From: Polaromonas sp.
Lineage (GTDB): Bacteria > Pseudomonadota > Gammaproteobacteria > Burkholderiales > Burkholderiaceae_C
Reading direction: 5' to 3'
Length of the DNA stretch: 64,000 bases
Assembly: GCF_029945895.1 (NCBI RefSeq)
Contig: NZ_JAQSDL010000043.1
Location: 62,001-126,000, forward strand
Of the stretch, positions 52,124-60,917 are shown one piece after another. A model generated the notes under the pieces. The model searched no databases, was not told the DNA's origin, and saw only the letters and a program-made list of their open reading frames with translations. The position numbers and the translations under genes were made by a program. Every line of letters starts with the position of its first letter. Positions within the stretch are counted from its first letter, which is position 1.

Positions 52124-54121
52124 TCAGAAATGTATCCCGCGCATCATCTGCTGCAAAGCCACAGCTTCGGGTGACAGCGTCTGCTTCACCGGCTTGTCAC
52201 CCGGCTTCGCGCCCTTGGCGGCCGATGAGTCAGGGAACATGCGAAAGCTGGTGTTCATGGCGATCTGCGCCACGCGCGGCAACAGCGCGTGCAATACCTG
52301 GCCAGCAATACCCAGTCGGGTGGCGATGCGTACCGGCTTGAAGATGCAGGCCTGGGCGACCAGGTCGGCGGCTTCCTCCGGGCTCAGGGTCGGGACGTTG
52401 TTGTACAAGCCGGTTGGCGCAATCATGGGGGTGCGCACCAGCGGCATGTTGATAGTGGTAAAGGTGATGCCTTGGTCGGCGAATTCGCTGGACGCGCAAC
52501 GCGTCCAGGCATCCAGTGCCGATTTGGACGCCACATAGGCCGAAAAGCGCGGCGCATTGGTCAACACACCGATCGAGCTGATGTTAACCACATGGCCCTT
52601 GTGTCTGGCGACCATGCCGGGCAAAAATCCCATGGTGACGCGCAGGCAGCCGAAGTAGTTGAGCTGCATGGTGCGTTCGAAGTCATGAAAGCGGTCATAA
52701 CTGGCTTCGATGGCGCGGCGAATCGACCGGCCCGCGTTGTTGATCAGGAAATCAACGCCACCGTGTTTTTCGATCAGCGTCTGCACAAATCGGTCGCAAT
52801 CGGCCATGTCGGCAATATCGACCGGGTAGGCGATGAAGTGGTAACCCTTGGCCCGGGCCTCCTTGCAGGCTTCGTCGAGCTTGTCCTGGTCGCGCCCGCA
52901 GATGAGGGTGATGGCGCCGGCTTCCGCAAATTTGTGGGCCGCCGCCAGACCGATGCCGGAGGACCCGCCGGTGATCAGCACCACCTTGCCGCTGACGGTA
53001 CCCTTGAGCGAGCGGTCGATGTGCAGATCGGGGTCAAGGTGACGCTCCCAATAGTCCCACACGCGCCAGGCGTAGTCTTTCAGGTTGGGACATTCGACAC
53101 CCGAGCCCTTGAGTGCGGCCAGGGTTTCGCGGCAGTCAAAACGCGTGGGGTAGTTCACAAAGGTCAGCATGTCCTCGGGCAGGCCGAGGTCGGCCATGAT
53201 GGCATTGCGTACGCGGCGTACCGGTGCCAGGGCCATCAGGCTTTTCTTGACACTGCGCGGGATGAAGCCGAGCAGGGCCGCATTGACGAACAGGTTCATC
53301 TTGGGCGCATGCGCAGCCCGGCTGAAAATGTCGAGCACATCGCCGACGCGGTAGCCCACCGGGTCGACGAGGTGAAAGCACTTCTTGGCAATGCTGGTCT
53401 TGTGACTGATGACGTCCAGCGCATCGACCACAAAATCGACCGGCACAATGTTGATGCGTCCACCTTCCAGGCCGACAGCCGGCATCCACGGCGGCAACAG
53501 CTGGCGCATGCGCTGGATCAGCTTGAAGAAATAATAAGGTCCGTCGATCTTGTCCATCTCGCCGGTCGTGCTGTCGCCCACCACCATGGCAGGGCGGAAC
53601 ACGGTCCAGGGCACCTTGCACTCCTTGCGCACGATTTTTTCGCTCTCGTGCTTGGTCATGAAATACGGGTGTTCGTAGTTCTCGGCCTCCTCGAACATGT
53701 CCTCGCGGAACACGCCTTCGTACAGGCCAGCTGCGGCGATGGAACTCACATGGTGGAAATGCCCGGCCTCAATGGCCTTGGCGAACTCGACCGTGTGGCG
53801 GGTGCCGTCCACATTGACGGCAATCTGGCTTTCCTCGTCGGCACTCAGATCGTAAACAGCCGCGAGGTGGTAGAAGTGGTCGATCTGGCTCTTGAGCTTT
53901 TTGACATCGTCGGCCGAGACGCCCAGTTTCTTCGCCGTCAGGTCGCCATGGACAGCCACGGCTCTGGCGGCGCTGACACCCCAATAGTCAAGCAAGGCTT
54001 CGACCTTGCCGGCACTTTCCTTGCGGATGAGGAAATACACCGTCGCACCCTTGCGCGCCAGAAGCTTCTTGACCAGCCGTTTACCGATGAAGCCGGTGGC
54101 TCCGGTGACGAAATACTGCAT
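52124..54121 (-). CDS. Fatty acyl-CoA reductase, alcohol-forming (two-domain)
   Basis: A 665-residue protein with two fused reductase domains. The N-terminal half (1 to about 370) is a male-sterility/NAD_binding_4 domain: YFVTGATGFIGKRLVKKLL, HHVSSIAAAGLYEG, and YFMTKHESEK with the catalytic pair. The C-terminal half (from about 375) is a classical SDR: VVLITGGSSGIGLAAA, LINNAGRS, SSIGVLTNAPRFSAYVASK. The length, order and FRMFPDS / MRGIHF end closely match Marinobacter two-domain reductases that turn acyl-CoA into fatty alcohols for wax esters. ATG at 54121. No wax synthase gene is near, so the end product is open. Confidence 0.88.
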   Translation of the reverse strand: MQYFVTGATGFIGKRLVKKLLARKGATVYFLIRKESAGKVEALLDYWGVSAARAVAVHGDLTAKKLGVSADDVKKLKSQIDHFYHLAAVYDLSADEESQIAVNVDGTRHTVEFAKAIEAGHFHHVSSIAAAGLYEGVFREDMFEEAENYEHPYFMTKHESEKIVRKECKVPWTVFRPAMVVGDSTTGEMDKIDGPYYFFKLIQRMRQLLPPWMPAVGLEGGRINIVPVDFVVDALDVISHKTSIAKKCFHLVDPVGYRVGDVLDIFSRAAHAPKMNLFVNAALLGFIPRSVKKSLMALAPVRRVRNAIMADLGLPEDMLTFVNYPTRFDCRETLAALKGSGVECPNLKDYAWRVWDYWERHLDPDLHIDRSLKGTVSGKVVLITGGSSGIGLAAAHKFAEAGAITLICGRDQDKLDEACKEARAKGYHFIAYPVDIADMADCDRFVQTLIEKHGGVDFLINNAGRSIRRAIEASYDRFHDFERTMQLNYFGCLRVTMGFLPGMVARHKGHVVNISSIGVLTNAPRFSAYVASKSALDAWTRCASSEFADQGITFTTINMPLVRTPMIAPTGLYNNVPTLSPEEAADLVAQACIFKPVRIATRLGIAGQVLHALLPRVAQIAMNTSFRMFPDSSAAKGAKPGDKPVKQTLSPEAVALQQMMRGIHF

Positions 54122-54353
54122 TGTGTTCTCCGCAAGACAACTTTGGACCAGCGTCGATTCTTGCCCAAGCCCTGCCCTCTGCCGGTCAGCAGAAACCCGC
54201 GATCGGCCTGTTTCCCGTTGTTTTCCAAGAGGGCTGGCTACTGGCGTTTTAGGAGCGAACACCTAAACCTGTACGACCGCAACGCTTATATTTTGCTGTA
54301 CCCGTCGCCGATGGCGACACCCCCGCCATCCACCTATCGACAGGAGTCTCCCC
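54122..54353. other. Divergent control region, acyl-CoA reductase / phasin
   Basis: These 232 bases separate two divergent genes and must hold both promoters. A TATATT at about 54289-54294 could be a -10 box for the phasin gene, but no matching -35 is convincing. The phasin Shine-Dalgarno is AGGAG at about 54341-54345. Confidence 0.35.
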
Positions 54354-54878
54354 ATGGTCAAGAAACTGCAAAAAATGAGCGCCGACAAAAAATCCGGCCC
54401 CCAACTCTCGGGCGCCGTGAAGGAATCGGCCCAGCAGATCTGGCTGGCCGGCCTGGGTGCTTTCTCCAAGGCTCAGGAAGAAGGCGGCAAGGTTTTCGAG
54501 ACCCTGGTCAAGGAAGGCCTGTCCATCCAGCGCAAGACGCAGGCTGTTGCCGAAGAGAAAATTTCCACCGCCACCAACAAGATGGCGTCCATGGCGACGG
54601 ACATCACCTCGAAAGCCGGCACCCAGTGGGACAAGCTGGAAAACATTTTTGAAGAGCGTGTCGCCAAAGCCCTGAACAAGCTGGGCGTGCCCTCTGCGAA
54701 GGATGTGGATGCACTGATCGCGCGGATCGATGAGCTCAACAAGAATGTGCAGCAGATGGGCGCCAAGTCGGCCGCCCCCAAGGCAGCGCCACGCGCCGCA
54801 GCAAAAACCGCCGTCGCGGGAAAAACCGCAGCACGCAAGCCAGCCGCCAAACGTGCGCCGGCTCGCAAGTCGGCCTGA
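54354..54878 (+). CDS. Phasin-family PHA granule-associated protein (PhaF/PhaI-like)
   Basis: A 174-residue protein with an N-terminal helical phasin domain (QLSGAVKESAQQIWLAGLGAF, then alternating charged and hydrophobic helix) and a C-terminal tail rich in Ala, Lys and Pro (AAPKAAPRAAAKT, KPAAKRAPARKSA). That tail resembles the histone-like DNA-binding tail of PhaF. A leucine-zipper-like segment (DVDALIARIDELNKNVQQM) sits between. Such proteins coat polyhydroxyalkanoate granules and tie them to the nucleoid. A good Shine-Dalgarno precedes the ATG, and a strong terminator follows, so it is a single-gene transcript. Confidence 0.88.
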   Translation: MVKKLQKMSADKKSGPQLSGAVKESAQQIWLAGLGAFSKAQEEGGKVFETLVKEGLSIQRKTQAVAEEKISTATNKMASMATDITSKAGTQWDKLENIFEERVAKALNKLGVPSAKDVDALIARIDELNKNVQQMGAKSAAPKAAPRAAAKTAVAGKTAARKPAAKRAPARKSA

Positions 54879-54898
54879 CACCTGATGCCTTGAGCCCC

Positions 54899-54926
54899 AA
54901 AAGGACGTTGATGCGTCCTTTTTTTT
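54899..54926 (+). terminator. Rho-independent terminator after phasin gene
   Basis: AAAAGGACG (54899-54907) pairs with CGTCCTTTT (54914-54922) around TTGATG, and a T run continues to 54926. It ends the phasin transcript. Confidence 0.88.
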
Positions 54927-54998
54927 CGTCCACGCCTCTCCGGAGGATTGCTGCATCGCAGCAAATTCACGAGAACCCCCGGTCTACACTTCCGATCC

Positions 54999-56339
54999 AT
55001 GACTTCAGCCAGGCATCCCAGACAGCGTCAACCAGCCACCAAAGTGAATAGAGCGGCTCGGACCGCCACCGCGCCGCGTATCGCTCTGGCCTTGGCCGGC
55101 GGCGGGCCGTTGGGCGCGATTTATGAAATCGGTGCGCTGTGTGCGCTCGACGAATCGCTGCAAGGTTTGTCGCTGACCAAATTGCATCACTACGTGGGCG
55201 TATCGGCCGGTGGTTTTATCGCGGCGGGCCTGGCCAACGGCATGACACCACGCGAGCTGTGTGCCGCTTTCATTGAAAACGATCACCAAGCCTCCGAAGT
55301 GTTCGATCCGGCCTGGCTGATGGTGCCGGCCTACGGCGAATTCTTGCGGCGCAGCATCATGCTGCCCGGCCTGGCGGCGCAAGCCCTGTGGCGCGCCACT
55401 GTCGGGCGCAAGCCCCTGCTGAGCGCGCTCGAAAAGCTCGGCCCGGCACTGCCGACGGGCGTGTTCTCCAACGAAGAGGTCGACAGACGCCTGGCCCTCC
55501 TGTTTTCCAAGGCGGGGCGAACCAACGACTTCCGCCAGCTCAAGACGCGGCTCACGCTGGTGGCCACCAATCTGGACAGCGGCGACGCCGCGCCTTTTGG
55601 CCAGCCTGGCTGGGACCATGTACCGATCTCCAGGGCGGTACAGGCCAGCTCGGCCTTGCCGGGGCTGTTTCCCCCGGTGGAGATCGACAATCACTACTAC
55701 GTGGACGGTGCGCTGAAGAAAACCCTGCACGCCGGGGTGGCCATGGACGGCGGCATTGACCTGATGTTGTGCCTCAATCCGCTGGTGCCATTTGACGCGA
55801 CCAGCCCGCCCGGGCTGTCGATGGGGCAACGCGTGATGCAGCGCGGCTTGCCCAGGGAAAGGCAGGGCATCCCGCGCATCGTCGATGGCGGCCTGCCGGC
55901 GGTGCTGAGCCAGACCTTCCGTTCCATGATCCATTCCCGACTGGAGCTGGGCATGAAACACTACGAACACGCCTATCCCGACACAGACATTGTTCTGATC
56001 GAGCCGGACCACCGCGACGCCGAGCTGTTCCTGGCCAACACCTTCAGTTATGCCCAGCGCCGCCAGCTGGCAGAACACGCCTATCAGAAGACCCGCGACA
56101 TGTTGCGCTCGCGCAAAACCACGCTCTCGGCCAAGCTCGCACGCCACGGCATCTCGCTCAACCTCAAGGTGCTGGAAGACTCGCGCCGCCATCTGGTCAA
56201 CGAACGCCCCCCAGCCTCCCGGTTTGGGCGCGCCATCCATTCCCTGGAGGAAATCATGGAGGACCTGAGCCACGCCCTGCAGGCACCTGCGGCCCGTGCC
56301 GCCAGACGCTCGACTTCCCTACTTCCAACCCCCGGATGA
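54999..56339 (+). CDS. Patatin-like phospholipase
   Basis: A 446-residue patatin-fold hydrolase. The oxyanion loop is LAGGGPLGAIYEIGAL, the nucleophile elbow GVSAGGFIAAG (GxSxG) and the dyad Asp is in VDGALK near residue 235. RAVQASSALPGLFPPVEI is also typical. The C-terminal 150 residues extend past the usual domain and may bind membranes. The ATG at 54999 is preferred over a TTG upstream; the first 30 residues are basic and poorly conserved in appearance. Next to a phasin it might act on PHA or membrane lipids, but this is only context. The TetR gene follows after 37 bases. Confidence 0.9.
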   Translation: MTSARHPRQRQPATKVNRAARTATAPRIALALAGGGPLGAIYEIGALCALDESLQGLSLTKLHHYVGVSAGGFIAAGLANGMTPRELCAAFIENDHQASEVFDPAWLMVPAYGEFLRRSIMLPGLAAQALWRATVGRKPLLSALEKLGPALPTGVFSNEEVDRRLALLFSKAGRTNDFRQLKTRLTLVATNLDSGDAAPFGQPGWDHVPISRAVQASSALPGLFPPVEIDNHYYVDGALKKTLHAGVAMDGGIDLMLCLNPLVPFDATSPPGLSMGQRVMQRGLPRERQGIPRIVDGGLPAVLSQTFRSMIHSRLELGMKHYEHAYPDTDIVLIEPDHRDAELFLANTFSYAQRRQLAEHAYQKTRDMLRSRKTTLSAKLARHGISLNLKVLEDSRRHLVNERPPASRFGRAIHSLEEIMEDLSHALQAPAARAARRSTSLLPTPG

Positions 56340-56376
56340 GTGGGTTAGAGTCGAACAAAAATACGAGGTAGACACC

Positions 56377-57036
56377 ATGGCGAAAAAAGCGCCGCGCCGA
56401 ACTGCTGAACGCATCCTGGAAGTGACGCTTGATCTGTTCAACCGTTTTGGCGAACCCAATGTCTCGACCACGCTGATCTCGGCCGAGCTGGGCATCAGCC
56501 CCGGCAACCTCTACTACCACTACCCCGCCAAAGACGAGCTGATCAACTCCCTCTTTGACCGCTACGAACGCGCCCTGAGCGAGCTGCTCAATGCCAGCGA
56601 CAGCGTGCGCGATGTCGAGGACGCCTGGTTTTTCATGCACACGCTGTTCGAGCTGATCTGGCAATACCGCTTTCTGTACCGCGATCTCAACGACCTGCTC
56701 AGCAAGAACCGGCGGCTTGAGACCCATTTCCAGTGGGTACTGAAAAACAAGACCCGCTCGGTCAAGACCATGCTCGACAGCATGAGCCGGGCCAACACCG
56801 TCAGCATCGACTCGCGCGAAGTCGAGGCCACCGCCACCAGCATGGTGGTCGTGCTGACCTACTGGCTGAGTTTTGAATACGTGCGGGATCCGCGCAATGC
56901 ACTGGAGCCGGAAAACGCCCAGGCGGCCCTGCTGCGAGGTGCGCACCATGTCCTCAACCTGCTGATTCCCTACCTCGAGCAGGGCCAGCGCATGCACTTG
57001 CAGGCCCTGGTGGGCGCCTACACCAGCCCGGCCTGA
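56377..57036 (+). CDS. TetR/AcrR-family transcriptional regulator
   Basis: A 219-residue regulator with an N-terminal helix-turn-helix at about residues 10-55 (RTAERILEVTLDLFNRFGEPNVS, ELGISPGNLYYHYPAKDELI) and an all-helical ligand-binding domain with FMHTLFELIWQYRFLYRDLNDLL, a pattern seen in regulators near lipid or PHA genes. The ATG at 56377 has GAGGTA ahead. It probably controls its neighbours; no operator palindrome was identified. Confidence 0.9.
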   Translation: MAKKAPRRTAERILEVTLDLFNRFGEPNVSTTLISAELGISPGNLYYHYPAKDELINSLFDRYERALSELLNASDSVRDVEDAWFFMHTLFELIWQYRFLYRDLNDLLSKNRRLETHFQWVLKNKTRSVKTMLDSMSRANTVSIDSREVEATATSMVVVLTYWLSFEYVRDPRNALEPENAQAALLRGAHHVLNLLIPYLEQGQRMHLQALVGAYTSPA

Positions 57037-57079
57037 CCCCTTCTTTCAGCCGACCAACAATAAATTCAGGAGACGACCG

Positions 57080-57853
57080 ATGCCCAAATGGACTGCCTTC
57101 CCTCACGCTGGTGACTATGAATTTGATGCCGCCAGCCTGAAGAAAAACTGGGCCCGACTGCATCAGGGGGACTGCGAGCCCCTGCCCAGGGACGCCGCCG
57201 TGCTGCAGGCCTGGGTGCTGTTTCACAATGGCGAATTCCAGAAGGCTGCCGAAGCGGGCCTCAAGGCGGGCGGCGCGGGCATCACCGTGGCCAACAAGGC
57301 CACGTCGATCTACGCCAACTACCTCGAGAACAGGGAAAAGACAAAACTCGAGCTGTTCATGGAAGTCGCCCAGCGCGCCGAGGCCCAGCAGGCCGCCGAC
57401 CCCCAGAACGCCAACGCCTGGTACTGGCAGGCCTACGCTCTCGGGCGCTACAGCCAGGGCATCAGTGTGGCCAAAGCCCTCGCACAGGGTCTGGGCACCA
57501 AGGTGAAAAATGCCCTTGAGCAAGCCATCAAGCTCTGCCCCAAACATGCTGACGCGCACATTGCGCTGGCCGCCTTTCATGCCGAGGTGATTGACAAGGT
57601 CGGCTCCCTGATTGGCGGCATGACCTACGGTGCCAAGAAAGACGCGGGCCTGTCCCTGTTCAAGGAGTCCCTCAAGCTCAACCCCGGCTCAGCCATCGCC
57701 ATGATCGAATATGCCAACGGCATGGTGATGCTCGAGGGCGACAAGCGCATGAAAGAAGCCACCAAGCTCTACGAACAGGCCGCCGCCAGCACACCGATGG
57801 ACGCGATGGAGCGGCTTGACGTGGAGATGGCCAAGGCTGAACTGGAAGACTGA
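57080..57853 (+). CDS. TPR-like protein of unknown function
   Basis: A 257-residue soluble protein made largely of helix pairs resembling tetratricopeptide repeats (LQAWVLFHNGEFQKAAEAGLKAG; NANAWYWQAYALGRYS; ADAHIALAAFHAEVIDKVG; GSAIAMIEYANGMVMLEG). There is no signal peptide. Related hypothetical proteins occur in Comamonadaceae, to my memory. It starts 43 bases after the TetR gene with CAGGAG upstream and ends at a terminator-like repeat. A scaffold or assembly role is typical of the fold; no partner is evident. Confidence 0.8.
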   Translation: MPKWTAFPHAGDYEFDAASLKKNWARLHQGDCEPLPRDAAVLQAWVLFHNGEFQKAAEAGLKAGGAGITVANKATSIYANYLENREKTKLELFMEVAQRAEAQQAADPQNANAWYWQAYALGRYSQGISVAKALAQGLGTKVKNALEQAIKLCPKHADAHIALAAFHAEVIDKVGSLIGGMTYGAKKDAGLSLFKESLKLNPGSAIAMIEYANGMVMLEGDKRMKEATKLYEQAAASTPMDAMERLDVEMAKAELED

Positions 57854-57857
57854 GCCA

Positions 57858-57899
57858 CAAAAAAAGCGCAACCGCTATATTTTTGATAGCTGGTTGCGC
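57858..57899 (-). terminator. Terminator formed in part by the dispersed repeat
   Basis: GCGCAACC (57866-57873) plus GCTAT pairs with ATAGC plus GGTTGCGC (57892-57899), a 13-base stem with one bulge. On the minus strand it is followed by seven T, so it ends the leftward peptidase transcript. Confidence 0.75.
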
Positions 57900-57925
57900 C
57901 CGCACATCAAGGGCTGAGGCCCGAA
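57870..57925 (+). repeat. Dispersed Comamonadaceae-type repeat, copy 4
   Basis: GCTATATTTTTGATAGCTG, then GTTGCGCCCGC, then CAAGGGCTGAGGCCCG matches the copies at 3813 and 5333 across the whole unit. It lies between two convergent genes and one arm is part of a terminator. Confidence 0.65.
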
Positions 57926-57929
57926 AAGA

Positions 57930-59027
57930 CTATGAAGTCAGGCCATCCACCGCCTGGAACAGCGACTCCCGCGCCTGGCTGATGATCTGTTCTTTCCACG
58001 CGTCGGTGTCCACGTAAAACGCATCCATCATCTGCTGCTTGATCTGCGCAGCCAGCGCCGGTGGCGCGTCGCGGTGGACATTGAGCCAGTGTTCGGCGCG
58101 CAGGGCCTGCATCATCTCGAAGGGAGGCAAGGTGCCGTACTCCATCGCAATGCCGGTGTATTCCGCGTCGGGGCACTCGTCGTAGATCGAGGTCCACATC
58201 AGACCCGTCAGGAAGGCCGAGCTCGACGATCCGTCGTAAATCGAGGTCACCGGGGTCGCACCGCCGCCGCCCCACCAGGTGCGTGCCCGGGCCAGCGCTT
58301 CCTTGTCATCGCGGCAGGCGCAGATGCGTTCACCAACACCGCTGGGGCCCAGGCCGGTGTGGATGTCAATCCATGCCACGCGACTGGCCTGGCGGGCATA
58401 GGTCCGCAACACGTCGCGCAGGGTCTGGTTGCTCCAGGTCGGCGCGGTACCGCCGAAAAACAGGCCCTCGGGAAATTCATGCTGGCCGCGCGTGATGGCC
58501 GCCTGGTAGGCATCCATGCCGCGGCTGCCGATGTAGTGGTCGGTGGCCACCTTGTTGTCGTCGTTGGGCGGCCACTGCTCGGGCAGCAACAGCGGCTGCA
58601 GTTCGCGGTAGGCCTCGTTGACGGGCAAGGTCTGCGAGAAGTCATGGAAGTTGCGGTTCAGATCCACGTTTTCATGGGTGGTGCGACGGATATGCGAAAA
58701 GCCATAAGGGTTGAGCGCATGCACATACAGCACCGCCACGCCCTGCGCCCTGGCCTTGGCGCGCCACTCGGTGTCCTGCAGGGCAGCCACCTGCACGCCG
58801 GAGCCGCAATAACCTTCGACGCCATGGCAGGCGCTGGTGAGAATGAGCAGCGAACGGGCATCGGCCGGGCCGTCCAGCACCACGTCCATGGCCAGCACTT
58901 CCCCCTCGCGGCCGGCTTCGGGGTGCCGGTGGGAATCGACCTGCAGGCCGGCCGCAGCGGCCGCGGTCAGAAATTTGCCGCGCGCCTCGGCATAAGTGCC
59001 GGAAAAAGCTTCAGTGACTACGCTCAT
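57930..59027 (-). CDS. M14-type metallopeptidase (DUF2817)
   Basis: A 365-residue zinc carboxypeptidase-like protein. The likely metal and substrate residues are in SACHGVEGYCGSG (His and Glu), NPYGFSHIRRTTHENVDLNRNF and AWIDIHTGLG; MEYGTLPPFEM near the C-terminus supplies the catalytic Glu region. No signal peptide is seen. Its ATG overlaps the stop of the M20 gene (ATGA), so the two peptidase/amidase genes are coupled and probably work in peptide or amide breakdown. Confidence 0.85.
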   Translation of the reverse strand: MSVVTEAFSGTYAEARGKFLTAAAAAGLQVDSHRHPEAGREGEVLAMDVVLDGPADARSLLILTSACHGVEGYCGSGVQVAALQDTEWRAKARAQGVAVLYVHALNPYGFSHIRRTTHENVDLNRNFHDFSQTLPVNEAYRELQPLLLPEQWPPNDDNKVATDHYIGSRGMDAYQAAITRGQHEFPEGLFFGGTAPTWSNQTLRDVLRTYARQASRVAWIDIHTGLGPSGVGERICACRDDKEALARARTWWGGGGATPVTSIYDGSSSSAFLTGLMWTSIYDECPDAEYTGIAMEYGTLPPFEMMQALRAEHWLNVHRDAPPALAAQIKQQMMDAFYVDTDAWKEQIISQARESLFQAVDGLTS

Positions 59028-60220
59028 GCTGCGTCCCTGGCCAGCCAGCTTTCGCTCAGGCGCACCCAGAAGGTGGCGCCCAGCGGGATCAGGTCGTCGT
59101 TGAAGTCATAACTCGGGTTATGCAGCATGCACGGCCCGCCGCCATGGCCCATCTCGCGGTGCGCGCCGTCGCCGTTGGCGATGAAGACATAACTGCCAGG
59201 CTTGGCCTGCAGCATGTAGGAAAAGTCTTCGGCTCCCATGGTCGGCTCCTGGGCGATCACGTTGGCCTCGCCCACGATCTCGGCCATCACCTTGCGCGCG
59301 AACTCGGTTTCCTTCGCGTGGTTGATGGTGGGCGGGTAGTTGCGCACAAACTCGAATTCGCACTGGGCATCATGGGCCGCGCAGAGGTGCTCGGCGATCT
59401 GCTTCATGCGTTTTTCGATCAGGTCCAGCACCTCCAGCGTGAAGGTGCGCACCGTGCCCTGCAGCTCGCAGCTGTCGGGGATCACATTGGTGGCCTCGCC
59501 GGCATGGATCATGGTGACTGAAATCACGCCGGCATCCACCGGCTTCTTGTTGCGGCTGATGATGGTCTGGAAGGCCTGCACCATCTCGCAGGCCACCGGC
59601 ACCGGGTCGATCCCGTTGTGCGGCAGCGCGGCATGGCCGCCCTTGCCGCGAATGGTGATCTTGAACTCATTGCTCGAGGCCATCACCGGGCCGGTGCTGG
59701 CGGCAAACTTGCCGACCTGCGTGCCCGGCCAGTTGTGCATGCCGAAGACCGCGTCCATGGGGAACTTGTCGAACAGGCCGTCCTTGATCATCTCGCGCGC
59801 ACCGCCGCCGCCCTCCTCGGCCGGCTGGAAAATCAGGTAGACCGTGCCGTCAAAATTGCGGTTTTTTGCAAAGTGCTGCGCGGCGGCCAGCAGCATGGCG
59901 GTGTGGCCGTCATGGCCGCAGGCGTGCATCTTGCCCTGGGTCTTGCTGGCGTGTTCAAAGGTGTTGAACTCCTGCATCGGCAGCGCGTCCATGTCGGCAC
60001 GCAGGCCGATGGCGCGGCTGGAGGTGCCGTTCTTGATGATGCCGACCACACCGGTGGTACCCATGCCGCGGTGGATGGGAATGCCCCACTCGGTCAATTT
60101 TTGCGCCACCACATCGGCAGTGCGGACTTCTTCGAAACACAGCTCGGGGTGAGCGTGGATATCGCGGCGCACAGCGGCAATGCCAGCGGCCTGGGTGACG
60201 ATGGAATCAATGACTTTCAT
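59024..60220 (-). CDS. M20-family amidohydrolase (hippurate hydrolase-like)
   Basis: A 398-residue M20D metal-dependent amidohydrolase. Motifs are DIHAHPELCFEE, GLRADMDALPM, KMHACGHDGHTAMLL with metal ligands, FQPAEEGGGGAREM, MHNWPGTQVG, and the C-terminal EPTMGAEDFSYML. Members cleave N-acyl amino acids, hippurate or indole-acetyl conjugates. The ATG at 60220 begins the family N-terminus; upstream codons overlap the HAD gene region and are not conserved. It is coupled to the DUF2817 peptidase downstream. Confidence 0.93.
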   Translation of the reverse strand: MKVIDSIVTQAAGIAAVRRDIHAHPELCFEEVRTADVVAQKLTEWGIPIHRGMGTTGVVGIIKNGTSSRAIGLRADMDALPMQEFNTFEHASKTQGKMHACGHDGHTAMLLAAAQHFAKNRNFDGTVYLIFQPAEEGGGGAREMIKDGLFDKFPMDAVFGMHNWPGTQVGKFAASTGPVMASSNEFKITIRGKGGHAALPHNGIDPVPVACEMVQAFQTIISRNKKPVDAGVISVTMIHAGEATNVIPDSCELQGTVRTFTLEVLDLIEKRMKQIAEHLCAAHDAQCEFEFVRNYPPTINHAKETEFARKVMAEIVGEANVIAQEPTMGAEDFSYMLQAKPGSYVFIANGDGAHREMGHGGGPCMLHNPSYDFNDDLIPLGATFWVRLSESWLARDAA

Positions 60221-60236
60221 GAAAACCTTTGGGTGA

Positions 60237-60917
60237 TCAGGCTCGCCCTGCCGGCCGGTTTCCGGATGGTGGGCGAGCCCAGGGTTGACCTTGGTAGTGC
60301 GCATAGTCTGCCAGATTTAGCAGCGGCACGTCGCCGCGCGAATCGCCATAGGCATGCAACACGACCGACTCAGCAGCGACGCCGCGGCCCGCCAGCCAGG
60401 CCTGCAGGCGCAGCACTTTTTCCTCGCCGTGGCAGTTGCGCGTCGCCATGCGACCGGTGAGCGTGCCGTCCCGGACCTCCAGCTCGGTGCAGAGCACCGC
60501 ATCGATGCGCAGTACCTCACCCACACCGTGCAGGTAAATGCCGGGCGAGGCGCTGACGATCACGCAGGCATGGCCCTGCTGCTGGTGCCAGCGCAACCGT
60601 GCCAGCGTCTTTTCCTGCCATTGCCGGGGCAGGTAATGCGTTACAAAGTCGGCCGACCAACGCTGGATCTGCGCCGCGCTGCACCCGCCCAGACTGGCCT
60701 GCAACAAGCACGCCTTCGCCCGGTGATTGCTGATGAGCCGGCAGGCGTAGGCCGCCAGCCAGGGGCTGCTGCGCAGCACGGCGAGCAGAAACCGCGGCCA
60801 GCCCAGGCTGCGGCGCAGGTAGGGAAGCAGGGTGTCGCGCCGGGTGAGCGTGCCGTCGAAATCAAAAGCCGCGACTTCGACGACCGGGGGTTTGCCTGCG
60901 GCCCCTATTTCGTGCAT
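60237..60917 (-). CDS. HAD-superfamily phosphatase (HAD-IB type)
   Basis: A 226-residue HAD hydrolase with the nucleophile motif AFDFDGTLTRRDTLLPYLRRSL, motif II VIVSASPGIYL, and motif III/IV around EKVLRLQAWL and HAYGDSRGDVPLL. In the set with a UbiA-type transferase, a flippase-like protein and a GT-C enzyme, a plausible substrate is polyprenyl-phosphoryl-ribose 5-phosphate. Phosphoserine-type phosphatases share the fold. The ATG at 60917 overlaps the GT-C gene by 13 bases. Confidence 0.88.
   Translation of the reverse strand: MHEIGAAGKPPVVEVAAFDFDGTLTRRDTLLPYLRRSLGWPRFLLAVLRSSPWLAAYACRLISNHRAKACLLQASLGGCSAAQIQRWSADFVTHYLPRQWQEKTLARLRWHQQQGHACVIVSASPGIYLHGVGEVLRIDAVLCTELEVRDGTLTGRMATRNCHGEEKVLRLQAWLAGRGVAAESVVLHAYGDSRGDVPLLNLADYAHYQGQPWARPPSGNRPAGRA

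Noticed and set aside
52289-54652. A 787-codon open frame on the plus strand, opposite the acyl-CoA reductase gene.
   Set aside because: It is the antisense of a well-matched protein in GC-rich DNA; its product is Arg/His/Gln-rich with no known motif.
55005-56273. A 422-codon open frame antisense to the patatin-like gene.
   Set aside because: Mirror frame of a clear patatin; low-complexity product with no motif.
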